DNA of 64,000 bases from Hwanghaeella grinnelliae (GTDB lineage: Bacteria; Pseudomonadota; Alphaproteobacteria; UBA8366; Aestuariispiraceae). The notes beneath the pieces were generated by a model. It did not search any database. It was not told the origin of the DNA and worked only from the letters and a program-made list of their open reading frames with translations. The DNA is taken from NCBI RefSeq assembly GCF_004005845.1, contig NZ_SADE01000002.1, positions 992,421 to 1,056,420 on the forward strand, read 5' to 3'. Positions within the stretch are counted from its first letter, which is position 1. Every line of letters begins with the position of its first letter. Positions 7,800-15,655 of this stretch are shown here, piece after piece. Position numbers and translations under genes: made by a program.

Positions 7800-8126
7800 A
7801 TGATGAAAAACCTCGGCCAAATGATGAAGCAGGCCCAGGAAGTCCAAACCAAGATGCAGGAGATGCAGGACCGCCTTGCCGAGGCGGAACTGACGGGGGC
7901 ATCGGGTGGCGGTATGGTTTCAATCACCATGACCGGCAAGGGCGAAGTACGCCGCGTCGATATCGACCCCAGTCTGGTCGTACCGGACGACAAGGAAGTC
8001 CTGGAAGATCTGATCGCCGCCGCCGTCAACGACGCCAAGCAGAAGGTCGATGCTTTTACACAGGAAGAGACTCAGAAGATCATGGGCGGATTGCAATTAC
8101 CGCCCGGCGTCAAGCTGCCGTTCTGA
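7800..8126 (+). CDS. ybaB: Nucleoid-associated protein YbaB/EbfC
   Basis: 108-residue DNA-binding protein of the YbaB/EbfC family, which forms a tweezer-like dimer on DNA. The N-terminal Met/Gln-rich helix (MMKNLGQMMKQAQEVQ), the central GGGMVSITMTGKGEV strand and DPSLV are characteristic. ATG 7800 is chosen because AAGGAG (7787-7792) sits 7 nt upstream; an in-frame TTG at 7794 is too close to it. The gene lies between dnaX and recR, its standard position, and is likely co-transcribed with them. Confidence 0.95.
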   Translation: MMKNLGQMMKQAQEVQTKMQEMQDRLAEAELTGASGGGMVSITMTGKGEVRRVDIDPSLVVPDDKEVLEDLIAAAVNDAKQKVDAFTQEETQKIMGGLQLPPGVKLPF

Positions 8127-8174
8127 TGAACTGCCCGCGGGTATAGGCCGGATCTGTCGAGGCTTCCGAGTGAC

Positions 8175-8762
8175 ATGAACGAAATCGAACGCGTTATTCA
8201 GTTGCTTTCCAGGCTGCCGGGCCTCGGCCCGCGATCGGCCCGGCGGGCGGCGCTGCATATGATCAATCGTCGGGAAAGCTTGATGCAACCTTTGGCCCAG
8301 GCGCTGAAGGATGCGGGCGAGGCGATCAAGATCTGCGGCACTTGCGGCAATCTGGATACGGCGGACCCTTGTGGGGTGTGCAGCAACCCGGCCCGCGACG
8401 GAACTATACTATGCGTGGTCGAACAGGTGGCCGATCTTTGGGCGTTGGAACGCACGGCCTCTTTCAAGGGGCGGTATCATGTCTTAGGCGGCGTGCTTTC
8501 CGCGATCGACGGGGTCGGACCGGAAGACCTTAATATCTCCGCCCTTGTCGAACGCTGTTCGGGTGAGGTGAAGGAGGTGATCCTCGCCACCAACCTGACG
8601 GTGGAAGGGCAGACAACGGCGCATTACATCATAGAACGACTCGAGCCGACCGGTGTGGCGGTAACGCGGTTGGCGCACGGCGTTCCTGTCGGCGGTGAGC
8701 TGGACTATCTGGACGACGGCACCTTGAGCGCGGCCCTGCAAGCCAGGCGAGCACTCGGCTGA
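8175..8762 (+). CDS. recR: Recombination mediator protein RecR
   Basis: 195-residue member of the RecFOR pathway, which loads RecA at single-strand gaps. The N-terminal HhH region has [16 protein letters not shown] four-cysteine zinc finger follows (CGTC, then CGVC), then the Toprim domain with [12 protein letters not shown] and [16 protein letters not shown]. The C-terminal Walker-B-like region carries [20 protein letters not shown], the RecR signature. The length is typical (about 200). It sits downstream of ybaB with a 48-bp gap. Confidence 0.95.
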   Translation: MNEIERVIQLLSRLPGLGPRSARRAALHMINRRESLMQPLAQALKDAGEAIKICGTCGNLDTADPCGVCSNPARDGTILCVVEQVADLWALERTASFKGRYHVLGGVLSAIDGVGPEDLNISALVERCSGEVKEVILATNLTVEGQTTAHYIIERLEPTGVAVTRLAHGVPVGGELDYLDDGTLSAALQARRALG

Positions 8763-8840
8763 CGGCACCCTCCGGCGTCTGCCATGCAAAAGCCACAAAC
8801 AATACCTATCTTATGGTCTGTCTTTTAATGAGGTGTGTTT

Positions 8841-9602
8841 ATGGTGGATGAAGCGTCCAACGCGTCCGCTCGGAAACCTTCGTTGCTGTTCGTTTCCATG
8901 ATTGGAGAGCCTGGGCGTTACGATCCAGCAATCTTCGCGGACATCGAAGGTGGAGATGACGAGGTCTTTTGGTTTCGCTCGATGCTGAAGAAGGCCGGTC
9001 TTCTGGATAGGATTGCGTTCACCGGCGTGCATGTCACCCGCGGTGAGGCACTACCCGATGCGGAAAGTTTTGACGCCATCATCGTTGGTGGAAGTTACCA
9101 CTCGGTGCATGACAATCGACCTTGGCAAGGGACGCTGAAGGCATGGTTGAATGGCCCGCGTGAACGCCAGACACCCGTGTTTGGTATCTGCGGGGGGCAT
9201 CAGTTGATGGCGACGATGGACGGCGCGACGGTCGATACGATCCCGGGCGGACCGATGGCAAGCACTCAAAGCGTTTCGTTGACCGAAGCGGGCCGTGCAC
9301 ATTTTCTGTTCGATGGATTGCCCGATATTCCCGCCTTTCATTTCGGCAATTATGAATGCGTCAAGAATCCGCCCGCCGGTTACACGGTTCTGGCGGCGGA
9401 TCACAGAATGCCGGCCATGGCGCTGGACCATGGCGGGAATTGGTTTTCCGTGCAATTCCACCCAGAGGCGGACGACAAGGCTTTTGCCGCGTCCTGGGGT
9501 GATGAGGAAGAGGGTGATTATTCGGACAACTATGTGCCGACGCCCGATGCGCCAAAGATTTTCTGGAATTTCCTAACCGGCACGGGGGTGCTGAAAAAAT
9601 GA
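8841..9602 (+). CDS. Class I glutamine amidotransferase-like protein
   Basis: 253-residue protein with the GATase1 fold: the nucleophile-elbow Cys is in GICGGHQL, and the His and Glu of the triad are in FHPEAD near residue 212. Stand-alone GATases of this type act on diverse substrates (gamma-glutamyl hydrolysis, or ammonia supply to a partner), and no partner synthase is adjacent, so the reaction is unknown. ATG 8841 has GAGG 7 nt upstream; GTG 8835 is an alternative. The stop overlaps the start of the DUF4139 gene (ATGA), suggesting translational coupling with that exported protein. Confidence 0.8.
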   Translation: MVDEASNASARKPSLLFVSMIGEPGRYDPAIFADIEGGDDEVFWFRSMLKKAGLLDRIAFTGVHVTRGEALPDAESFDAIIVGGSYHSVHDNRPWQGTLKAWLNGPRERQTPVFGICGGHQLMATMDGATVDTIPGGPMASTQSVSLTEAGRAHFLFDGLPDIPAFHFGNYECVKNPPAGYTVLAADHRMPAMALDHGGNWFSVQFHPEADDKAFAASWGDEEEGDYSDNYVPTPDAPKIFWNFLTGTGVLKK

Positions 9603-11050
9603 AAACGATCCGAACAACTATCCTGGCCTTTACGGCTCTTGCCGGGACAGCAATTTTGCCGACGGTCCTTCCTTCATACGCGAAGGCGCAGGATGCTGTT
9701 GAAATCGGTGCCGGGGCGCGGCATGCGCTTGGCCTGACTCTTTATTCGAATGGCTCCGCCGTCGTTTCTGAGCAGCGCGGGGCCTCATTGCCCGGCGGAG
9801 AAGCAACGTTGATCATAGGCGGCCTGCCCGAGACACTGCAGCGGGACAGTCTGTCGGTTGCGGTCGACGGGGCGTCGGTTGATGCGCAGCGATTTTCATT
9901 GGACCGGCTGGACCTGCAAACCTTGTTGCGGCGGCATGTGGGTAAGACCATCCGATGGATCACGGTCGACCCGCAAACCGGTGAACGCCGAGCCAGTGAA
10001 GCGGAGTTATTGAGCGTGGAAGGCGGCATCGCCGTCCTGCTGGATGAGATGGTGCAGATCAACCCGCCGGGCTATCCCGCTTTCGCCACAGTGCCTGACG
10101 ATTTGGCAGAAGCCGGTCGCATGACCTTGCATGTCTCCTCCGCCGAACCGGTTGACGAAAGCGCGGAACGGATGGTCGGGCTTCGGTATCTCGCCGGCGG
10201 GCTCGATTGGCAGGCCTCGTACACCGCAACGCTTTCCGGCGATGGTACGGAAATGACTTTCCAAGGATCTGCGACCATTTCCAATCGATCTGGAATGGAC
10301 TTTGGCGGCGCCTCCGTCGCCCTGGTTGCGGGGGAAGTGAACCGTGAATCGGCACCTGTTTTGCGCAAGTCTGTCCCTATGCGGGCAATGGCGATGGAAT
10401 CAGCCGATAGCGGTGCCGGCGTTGAGCAGGCGCCCCTGCATGACTACCACAAATATGAAATACAGGGTCGCGTCGATATCCCCGATAATGAAGAAATGAA
10501 GATACCGCTGACATCGGGGAAAACGGTTGCCGTTGATCGGCTGTACCGCCTGCGGCCGAACAGCATCCAACAGGTTCGCCGTGGACCCGGCGAGTCGGAT
10601 GTGCTGCGGCCTGAAATCCTGCTCAGTTTCGAAAACACGGAAGCGGATGGTCTTGGCCTGCCGCTGCCAGCCGGTATCGTGCGGGTCTATGACGATGGCA
10701 CATCAACCGCTGCCTTGCTGGGTGAAGACCGGGTCGGCCACCTTGCCGTCGGTCAGGATGTGGAGCTTAGCCTGGGTAAGACATTCGACATCACCGCTGA
10801 ACGCAAACAGACTGCCTTCCGCCGGATCGGCAACCAAGGTGAGTTCGAGGCGGCGAATGAAATTACCGTCAAGAACGCAAAATCCACCGCGGAGACAGTC
10901 GAAATCATTGAGCCGTTCTACGGCGAATGGCAAATCCTGGAAGAGAGCACCGGCCATCAACCCCGTAACTCATCCGAAGCTGTTTGGACGATCACCGTAC
11001 CTGCGAATGGGGCAGTGGTTCTTTCGTACCGTTATTCAGTCCGGCCATAA
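9599..11050 (+). CDS. Exported DUF4139 domain protein
   Basis: 483 residues with a Sec signal peptide (hydrophobic core around residues 8-26, likely cleavage after the AKA at 28-30). The mature part carries features of DUF4139 beta-rich proteins: an early YSNGSAVVSEQR strand, RYLAGGLDWQASYTATL, then a GSATISNRSGMDF stretch, and a C-terminal strand pair ending VLSYRYSV. Domain function is unknown in bacteria; eukaryotic relatives are mucoidy-like proteins. The gene starts within the stop of the GATase gene. A strong terminator follows at 11137. The DUF assignment is by eye. Confidence 0.75.
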   Translation: MKTIRTTILAFTALAGTAILPTVLPSYAKAQDAVEIGAGARHALGLTLYSNGSAVVSEQRGASLPGGEATLIIGGLPETLQRDSLSVAVDGASVDAQRFSLDRLDLQTLLRRHVGKTIRWITVDPQTGERRASEAELLSVEGGIAVLLDEMVQINPPGYPAFATVPDDLAEAGRMTLHVSSAEPVDESAERMVGLRYLAGGLDWQASYTATLSGDGTEMTFQGSATISNRSGMDFGGASVALVAGEVNRESAPVLRKSVPMRAMAMESADSGAGVEQAPLHDYHKYEIQGRVDIPDNEEMKIPLTSGKTVAVDRLYRLRPNSIQQVRRGPGESDVLRPEILLSFENTEADGLGLPLPAGIVRVYDDGTSTAALLGEDRVGHLAVGQDVELSLGKTFDITAERKQTAFRRIGNQGEFEAANEITVKNAKSTAETVEIIEPFYGEWQILEESTGHQPRNSSEAVWTITVPANGAVVLSYRYSVRP

Positions 11051-11136
11051 GCTGTACAGCGTAGAAAAATGGACTGTCGGCTACCAAGCCGGGGGCGACC
11101 GATAATAAGCGCGCCGCCCCAGATGGCGTAAAAGAA

Positions 11137-11175
11137 ATCGCCCCGCATGGAATCTCCATGCGGGGCGATGTTTTT
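11137..11175. terminator. Bidirectional intrinsic terminator
   Basis: Perfect 14-bp stem: ATCGCCCCGCATGG (11137-11150) pairs with CCATGCGGGGCGAT (11156-11169) across a 5-nt loop. TTTTT follows at 11171-11175, and the other strand also has a T-rich run. It lies between the convergent DUF4139 and histone H1-like genes. Confidence 0.9.
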
Positions 11176-11241
11176 CCGGCGCTTGATCTGCTGTGTGGCC
11201 GTTCAGCCCATGTCAGACCAATGCGCCTCTGTCTTAAGGTG

Positions 11242-11955
11242 TTACTTCTTTTTTGCGATGGCCTTCTTCTGAGCGGCGCGTTTGGCGGCGGTCTTTCGGG
11301 CGGTTGCTTTCTTGGCCATGGGCGATTTTCCGGCGGCTTTCTTTGCCGAAGCTTTTTTGGCTGTCGCCTTTTTTGCGATGGCCTTCTTCGCGGCCGCGCT
11401 CTTGGCTTTTGCCTTGCTCGCGGCTGCCTTTTTCGCGACGGCCGACTTTGCTGCGCCTTTCTTTGCCGCCGCTTTCTTTGCGGTGGGTTTTTTTGCGATG
11501 GCCTTCTTCGCGGCCGCGCTCTTGGCTTTCGCCTTGCTCGCTGCGGCCTTTTTCGCGATGGCCGATTTCGCTGTGCCTTTCTTTGCCGCCGCTTTCTTAG
11601 CGGTGGGTTTCTTGGCTATGGCTTTCTTTGCAGCCGCGCTCTTGGCTTTCGCCTTGCTCGCTGCGGCCTTTTTCGCGATGGCCGATTTCGCTGTGCCTTT
11701 CTTTGCAGCCGCGCTCTTGGCTTTCGCCTTGCTCGCTGCGGCCTTTTTCGCGATGGCCGATTTCGCTGTGCCTTTCTTTGCCGCCGCTTTCTTAGCGGTG
11801 GGTTTCTTGGCAATGGCTTTCTTCACAGCCGCGCTCTTGGCCTTTGCTTTACTGGCTGCAGCTTTCTTCGCCATAGCCGATTTGGCCGTGGCTTTTTTGG
11901 CTGCCGCCTTCTTGGGTTTTTTAGCTTTGGCCTTGCTCGCCGGTTGCTTCGCCAT
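11242..11955 (-). CDS. Histone H1-like Lys/Ala-rich repeat protein
   Basis: 237 residues, almost entirely Ala, Lys, Ser, Thr and Pro, built on a [13 protein letters not shown] pattern. This composition matches bacterial histone H1-like and AlgP-type nucleoid proteins, whose disordered lysine-rich tails bind DNA. The core is ~40-residue repeats ([20 protein letters not shown], then [20 protein letters not shown]), about four full or near-full copies plus one copy lacking 15 residues. The C-terminus ([17 protein letters not shown]) is more basic. ATG 11955 is preferred because GGGAG is 7 nt upstream; an ATG 6 nt earlier is too close. Repeat copy number could vary between strains. DNA binding is inferred from composition. 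Confidence 0.85.
   Translation of the reverse strand: MAKQPASKAKAKKPKKAAAKKATAKSAMAKKAAASKAKAKSAAVKKAIAKKPTAKKAAAKKGTAKSAIAKKAAASKAKAKSAAAKKGTAKSAIAKKAAASKAKAKSAAAKKAIAKKPTAKKAAAKKGTAKSAIAKKAAASKAKAKSAAAKKAIAKKPTAKKAAAKKGAAKSAVAKKAAASKAKAKSAAAKKAIAKKATAKKASAKKAAGKSPMAKKATARKTAAKRAAQKKAIAKKK
11375..11850. repeat. 120-bp tandem repeat within the H1-like gene
   Basis: Sequence recurs at 120-bp spacing: the blocks around 11461-11490 and 11581-11610, and those around 11495-11560 and 11615-11680, are nearly identical. One copy (about 11621-11700) is 75 bp, lacking the 45 bp that encode the [15 protein letters not shown] part. Because units are whole codons, expansion or contraction keeps the frame. 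Boundaries are approximate. Confidence 0.8.
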
Positions 11956-12277
11956 GTTCATTCTCCCTAATTGAGATCGCCAACTACGTGTCTTGGGTTA
12001 TTCATGGAATGGCAATGTATCATATTCTTTTGCGAAAAGTTGGTCGAATAATGCAAGTAACGGTCGACCGTGACAGTTTTGCAATAGTATGGGGAAAGGA
12101 CCTTCCAGCGGGCCAGCGCTTGAACCCCGAATTGGAGGTTCCAAAACCGGGTCTTCAGCGTTGATAATTGTCCCAACTGGCGCGGTTTTTTGGTGTCGGG
12201 GGCGCGATGTTCCGGACGCGTTATCGGGAACTGAGAATTGCGTGGCGGCTTTAGGGCTGCTCTGCTTCTAACCTATC
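11956..12277. other. Intergenic region upstream of H1-like gene
   Basis: 322 bp without a supported gene. It must contain the promoter for the H1-like gene on the minus strand. The only clear structure is a perfect 12-bp palindrome ACGGTCGACCGT at 12060-12071, about 105 bp upstream of the H1-like start, a possible regulator site. A 60-codon open frame (12089-12271) lacks a ribosome-binding site and is not called. Confidence 0.5.
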
Positions 12278-12706
12278 TCACCCTATTCCTGTCCCCGGTT
12301 CGGGCGACATCTTCAGTTCCACTTCGTTGCCTTCCGGATCGCGCAGGTAGAGGGATTGGCCGTATCCATCGGCGCCATAACGGCGGCCGGGAGCTTTGTC
12401 GATATCAATCCCACTTTCGCGGAAATGAGTGATGATTTTGTCCCAATCACCATCCTCTATCCGCAGGCAGAAATGGGCCATGTTTCGGCGCTGCGGGTCG
12501 GGGGACAAGCCCTTGCCGATGGGTTTTTCGATGTCGACCAGATCGATCAGCGCCGTGCCGGCCCGGTATTGATAAAGCCCCTGTTCATCGAGTGCGCGTT
12601 CCAGCGTGCAGCCCAGAACCGTGCCGTAGAAATGCTGCATGACGGCAAGGTCCGCACAACGGATGACGAGATGGTCCAGGTTCAGGAACTGCACCGGCAG
12701 GGTCAT
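12278..12706 (-). CDS. VOC/glyoxalase superfamily protein
   Basis: 142-residue single-domain vicinal-oxygen-chelate protein. Two beta-alpha-beta-beta-beta modules are visible: LDHLVIRCADLAVMQHFY at the start and a C-terminal SLYLRDPEGNEVEL, the typical metal-Glu end. Likely metal ligands are His12 (LDHLV), a central Glu/His (MAHFCLRIED) and the final Glu. Similar proteins include lactoylglutathione lyase, fosfomycin-resistance and extradiol dioxygenase relatives; the substrate is unknown. The start overlaps the rmuC stop as ATGA, so it is translationally coupled downstream of rmuC. Confidence 0.85.
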   Translation of the reverse strand: MTLPVQFLNLDHLVIRCADLAVMQHFYGTVLGCTLERALDEQGLYQYRAGTALIDLVDIEKPIGKGLSPDPQRRNMAHFCLRIEDGDWDKIITHFRESGIDIDKAPGRRYGADGYGQSLYLRDPEGNEVELKMSPEPGTGIG

Positions 12707-13944
12707 GCGTTGTAGCCTCCACCCCCGCCACTGCCCTCCACCAGGCCGAGCGCCGGTTGCGGGCGTTCGTCGCCATCGCCGGAAGATGCGCCGGTGGCCT
12801 TCGGGGCTTCAAGCGCATCTACCTCGGTCAGTTCAACAGCTTCGATTTTATCGGCGCGCTTTGTGATCTTCTCGGTCGAGATCTGGACCTGTCGGATATC
12901 TTCGTTCGCCTGGTCGAAATGCTTTCGCAATTTGACGACCCGGTCATCAAGGCGCGCGACATCCTGGTTCAGGTTATGGACTTCCTTCTGGATCAGGCCG
13001 GCCTGTTCGCGCATTTGCGTATCCTTCAAGACGGCGCGGATTGTGTTGAGCAAGGCCATCAAGGTGGTCGGCGAGGTGATATACACCCGTGCTTGATGCG
13101 CCTTCTCGACCACGTCCGGAAGTTCCGCGTGCAGTTCCGCATAGACCGCTTCGGAGGGCAGGAAGAGAAGGGCGCAATCCGCCGTCTCACCGGGGATGAT
13201 ATATTTCTCGGCGATCGCTTTCACATGGACCATCACATCCCGGCCGAAGGCTTTGCGCGCACGGGTGCGCTCGTCGCCGTCCGGTGTGCTGCGGATGGCG
13301 TTGAACCCTTCCAGTGGAAATTTGGAATCGACCACGATCGGCCCGGGCGGGTTTGGCAATTTCAACAAGCAGTCCGCCCGCGTCTGGTTTGATAGAACCG
13401 CCTGGAATTGATAGGCGGACGGCGGCAAGGCGCTTTTTACCTGATCGGCCAGTTGAACCTCTCCAAAGCCGCCACGCGCCTGTTTGTTGCTCAACACATC
13501 CTGCAGGCTCACGACCTGTTCGCTCAGCTTGGTAATCCGTTCCTGTGCTGCGTTGATGGTGCCCAGGCGTTCCTTCAATTCGCCGATGGTCGTTTGCGTC
13601 TGGGTCGATTGCTTTTGCATGTTTTCGCCCATCCGCCGATTAAGGTCGGCGAGACGTTCCTCAAGCGTTTTGCTGATGGCGCGTTCCTGTGCCTGCAGTT
13701 TTTCGGAGACGGAGCCCTGCAGGTTGAGTTGCCCGTTGGCGCTTTGCTCGGCCAGTTGCGCGACCCGGCCGGCCAATTGAGACTGGCTTTCCACAAGGTG
13801 GCGCACAGCTGTCGCCTGCGCCTCAGCCGCGCGGCGCCCTTGTTGCCCCATATACCAGATGGCCAACCAGATGACCGACAGCACGATCACAAGGATGCCG
13901 CCGCCGATAGCAAGGAAGAGGGGATCGGAAAGGTCTAACGTCAT
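12703..13944 (-). CDS. rmuC: DNA recombination protein RmuC
   Basis: 413 residues. An N-terminal membrane helix (FLAIGGGILVIVLSVIWLA) is followed by a long coiled coil (~residues 35-150, rich in Gln/Glu/Arg) and the RmuC nuclease-like domain with GGFGEVQL, VVDSKFPLEGF and FLPSEAVYAEL. RmuC limits inversions at short repeats in E. coli and is thought to have nuclease activity. The C-terminal ~40 residues are a Gly-rich tail ending GGGGGYN. The gene is coupled to the downstream VOC gene by an ATGA overlap. Confidence 0.92.
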   Translation of the reverse strand: MTLDLSDPLFLAIGGGILVIVLSVIWLAIWYMGQQGRRAAEAQATAVRHLVESQSQLAGRVAQLAEQSANGQLNLQGSVSEKLQAQERAISKTLEERLADLNRRMGENMQKQSTQTQTTIGELKERLGTINAAQERITKLSEQVVSLQDVLSNKQARGGFGEVQLADQVKSALPPSAYQFQAVLSNQTRADCLLKLPNPPGPIVVDSKFPLEGFNAIRSTPDGDERTRARKAFGRDVMVHVKAIAEKYIIPGETADCALLFLPSEAVYAELHAELPDVVEKAHQARVYITSPTTLMALLNTIRAVLKDTQMREQAGLIQKEVHNLNQDVARLDDRVVKLRKHFDQANEDIRQVQISTEKITKRADKIEAVELTEVDALEAPKATGASSGDGDERPQPALGLVEGSGGGGGYNA

Positions 13945-14157
13945 GGGTTAAAATCCGTTGGGACAGAATGTTTTTCAATGAATGAAGCCTAACAGTATGG
14001 CCGATTCGCAAGCCGCCGCGAATGGTCCAGACCCAGGCCGTCCGCCGATTTCCGCCCTTTCGGGGAAGGCTGCAATCTTGACGCCCGCGTTTCGGACCCC
14101 TACCTAACGGCTATACGCGTTGAGTGTTTGAACGATTTCTAAAAAAGCAGGATACCC

Positions 14158-14673
14158 ATGGCCGTTCTTCCCATCCTTGTGGCGCCGCATCCGGTTCTGA
14201 AGGCGAAATGCAAGCCGGTGGACAAGGTGACGCCTGCCCTTGCAAAGCTGATGGACGATATGTTGGACACGATGTACGACGCGCCGGGCATCGGTCTGGC
14301 CGCGCCGCAGATCGGCGTGCCCAAGCGTATCCTCGTGATGGACGTCGCCCGGCAGGACGAAGATCCACAGCCGCTGAAGATGGCCAATCCGGAAGTCATC
14401 TGGGCGAGCGATGAATTGGGTGTCTACGAAGAAGGCTGCCTGTCTTTTCCGGAACAATATGCAGAAGTCCAAAGGCCGGCCAAAGTGAAGGTCCGGTATC
14501 TGGACGAAAACAACGAGCAGCGGGAAATCGATGCCGACGGCCTGCTTGCGACTTGCGTCCAGCATGAAATCGATCACTTGGAAGGGGTGGTCTTCGTCGA
14601 TCATATTTCGACGCTGAAACGCGGCATGATCATGCGCAAGCTGAAGAAGCTGCAAAAACAGAAAGCCGCTTGA
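14158..14673 (+). CDS. def: Peptide deformylase
   Basis: 171-residue metalloenzyme that removes the formyl group from N-terminal fMet. All three motifs are present: GIGLAAPQIG (motif 1), EGCLSFP (motif 2, metal Cys) and QHEIDHLEG (motif 3, HExxH-type metal ligands). The Lys/Gln-rich C-terminus is common in class I enzymes. It is 33 bp upstream of fmt, the standard def-fmt pair for formylation and deformylation of initiator Met. Confidence 0.96.
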   Translation: MAVLPILVAPHPVLKAKCKPVDKVTPALAKLMDDMLDTMYDAPGIGLAAPQIGVPKRILVMDVARQDEDPQPLKMANPEVIWASDELGVYEEGCLSFPEQYAEVQRPAKVKVRYLDENNEQREIDADGLLATCVQHEIDHLEGVVFVDHISTLKRGMIMRKLKKLQKQKAA

Positions 14674-14706
14674 CCGGCCGGGGCTAGGGCGGATACGCCC
14701 CTCTCC

Positions 14707-15642
14707 ATGGAACAGACATCTTCTCCCCTTCGGGTCGCCTTCATGGGTTCACCCGATTTCGCCGTGCCGACGCTGCAGGCCTTGCTGGACCGCGGGCATA
14801 CGGTCGTCTGCGTCTATTCGCAGCCGCCGAAACCGGCCGGGCGCGGTGGGAAACTGCGCAAGACGCCGGTGCATCAGGCGGCGGAAGCGGCGGGGATAGA
14901 GGTGCGTACACCGACCAGCCTCAAGACCCCCGAAGCGCTCGCCGATTTCCAGGCGCTGAACCTGGATGCGGCCGTCGTCGCGGCCTATGGATTGATCCTG
15001 CCGCAATCGATTTTGGATGCGCCACGCTTCGGTTGCCTGAATGTCCATGCGTCCCTGCTGCCGCGTTGGCGCGGAGCAGCGCCGATCCACCGCGCGGTGC
15101 TGGCAGGCGATGCGAAAAGCGGGGTGACGATCATGCAGATGGTGGCGGCATTGGATGCCGGACCGATGCTGCTGACCGAGGAAGTGACGATCACACCGCG
15201 CATGACCTCCGCCGATTTGCACGACCGCTTGGCGGAATTGGGCGGGCCGGCCCTTATCCATGCCTTGGAAGGGGTGGTGGCGGGCACCGTGACGCCGGTT
15301 GAGCAGGACGACGCGCAGGTCACTTATGCTGCGAAGCTCAGCAAGGAGGAAGCGCCGCTCGACTGGACGAAAACCGCACAGGGTTTGGACCGGCAAATAC
15401 GTGCCTTCACGCCTTGGCCCGGCGCGACGCTGACCGTGAATGATGAAGTGGTGAAGGTATTGGATGCAGCACCGGAACCGGGCAGCGGGCAGCCCGGTGA
15501 GGTTTTGGACGATGGCTTGCTCGTCGCGTGCGGGAACGGTGCGTTACGCCTCAAAAAGCTTCAGCGGCCCGGAAAGAAAGCCATGGCCGCTGAAGATATG
15601 TTGCGTGGTTGGCCGGTACCTAAAGGCACCATCCTGACCTAG
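14707..15642 (+). CDS. fmt: Methionyl-tRNA formyltransferase
   Basis: 311 residues. The N-terminal formyltransferase domain has [14 protein letters not shown], the [19 protein letters not shown] active-site loop (catalytic Asn and His) and [17 protein letters not shown]. The C-terminal OB-fold domain carries [10 protein letters not shown] and ends in the usual short tail. It uses 10-formyl-THF to formylate Met-tRNAi, complementing def immediately upstream and folD elsewhere in this window. Confidence 0.96.
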   Translation: MEQTSSPLRVAFMGSPDFAVPTLQALLDRGHTVVCVYSQPPKPAGRGGKLRKTPVHQAAEAAGIEVRTPTSLKTPEALADFQALNLDAAVVAAYGLILPQSILDAPRFGCLNVHASLLPRWRGAAPIHRAVLAGDAKSGVTIMQMVAALDAGPMLLTEEVTITPRMTSADLHDRLAELGGPALIHALEGVVAGTVTPVEQDDAQVTYAAKLSKEEAPLDWTKTAQGLDRQIRAFTPWPGATLTVNDEVVKVLDAAPEPGSGQPGEVLDDGLLVACGNGALRLKKLQRPGKKAMAAEDMLRGWPVPKGTILT

Positions 15643-15655
15643 CGAACAAACCGGT

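Noticed and set aside
11282-11974. Long open frames on the plus strand opposite the histone H1-like gene, encoding Phe/Ala/Leu-rich protein
   Set aside because: They are mirror images of the Lys/Ala repeat codons (GCC/AAG read in reverse). The minus-strand frame has a normal start, ribosome-binding site and a known protein type.
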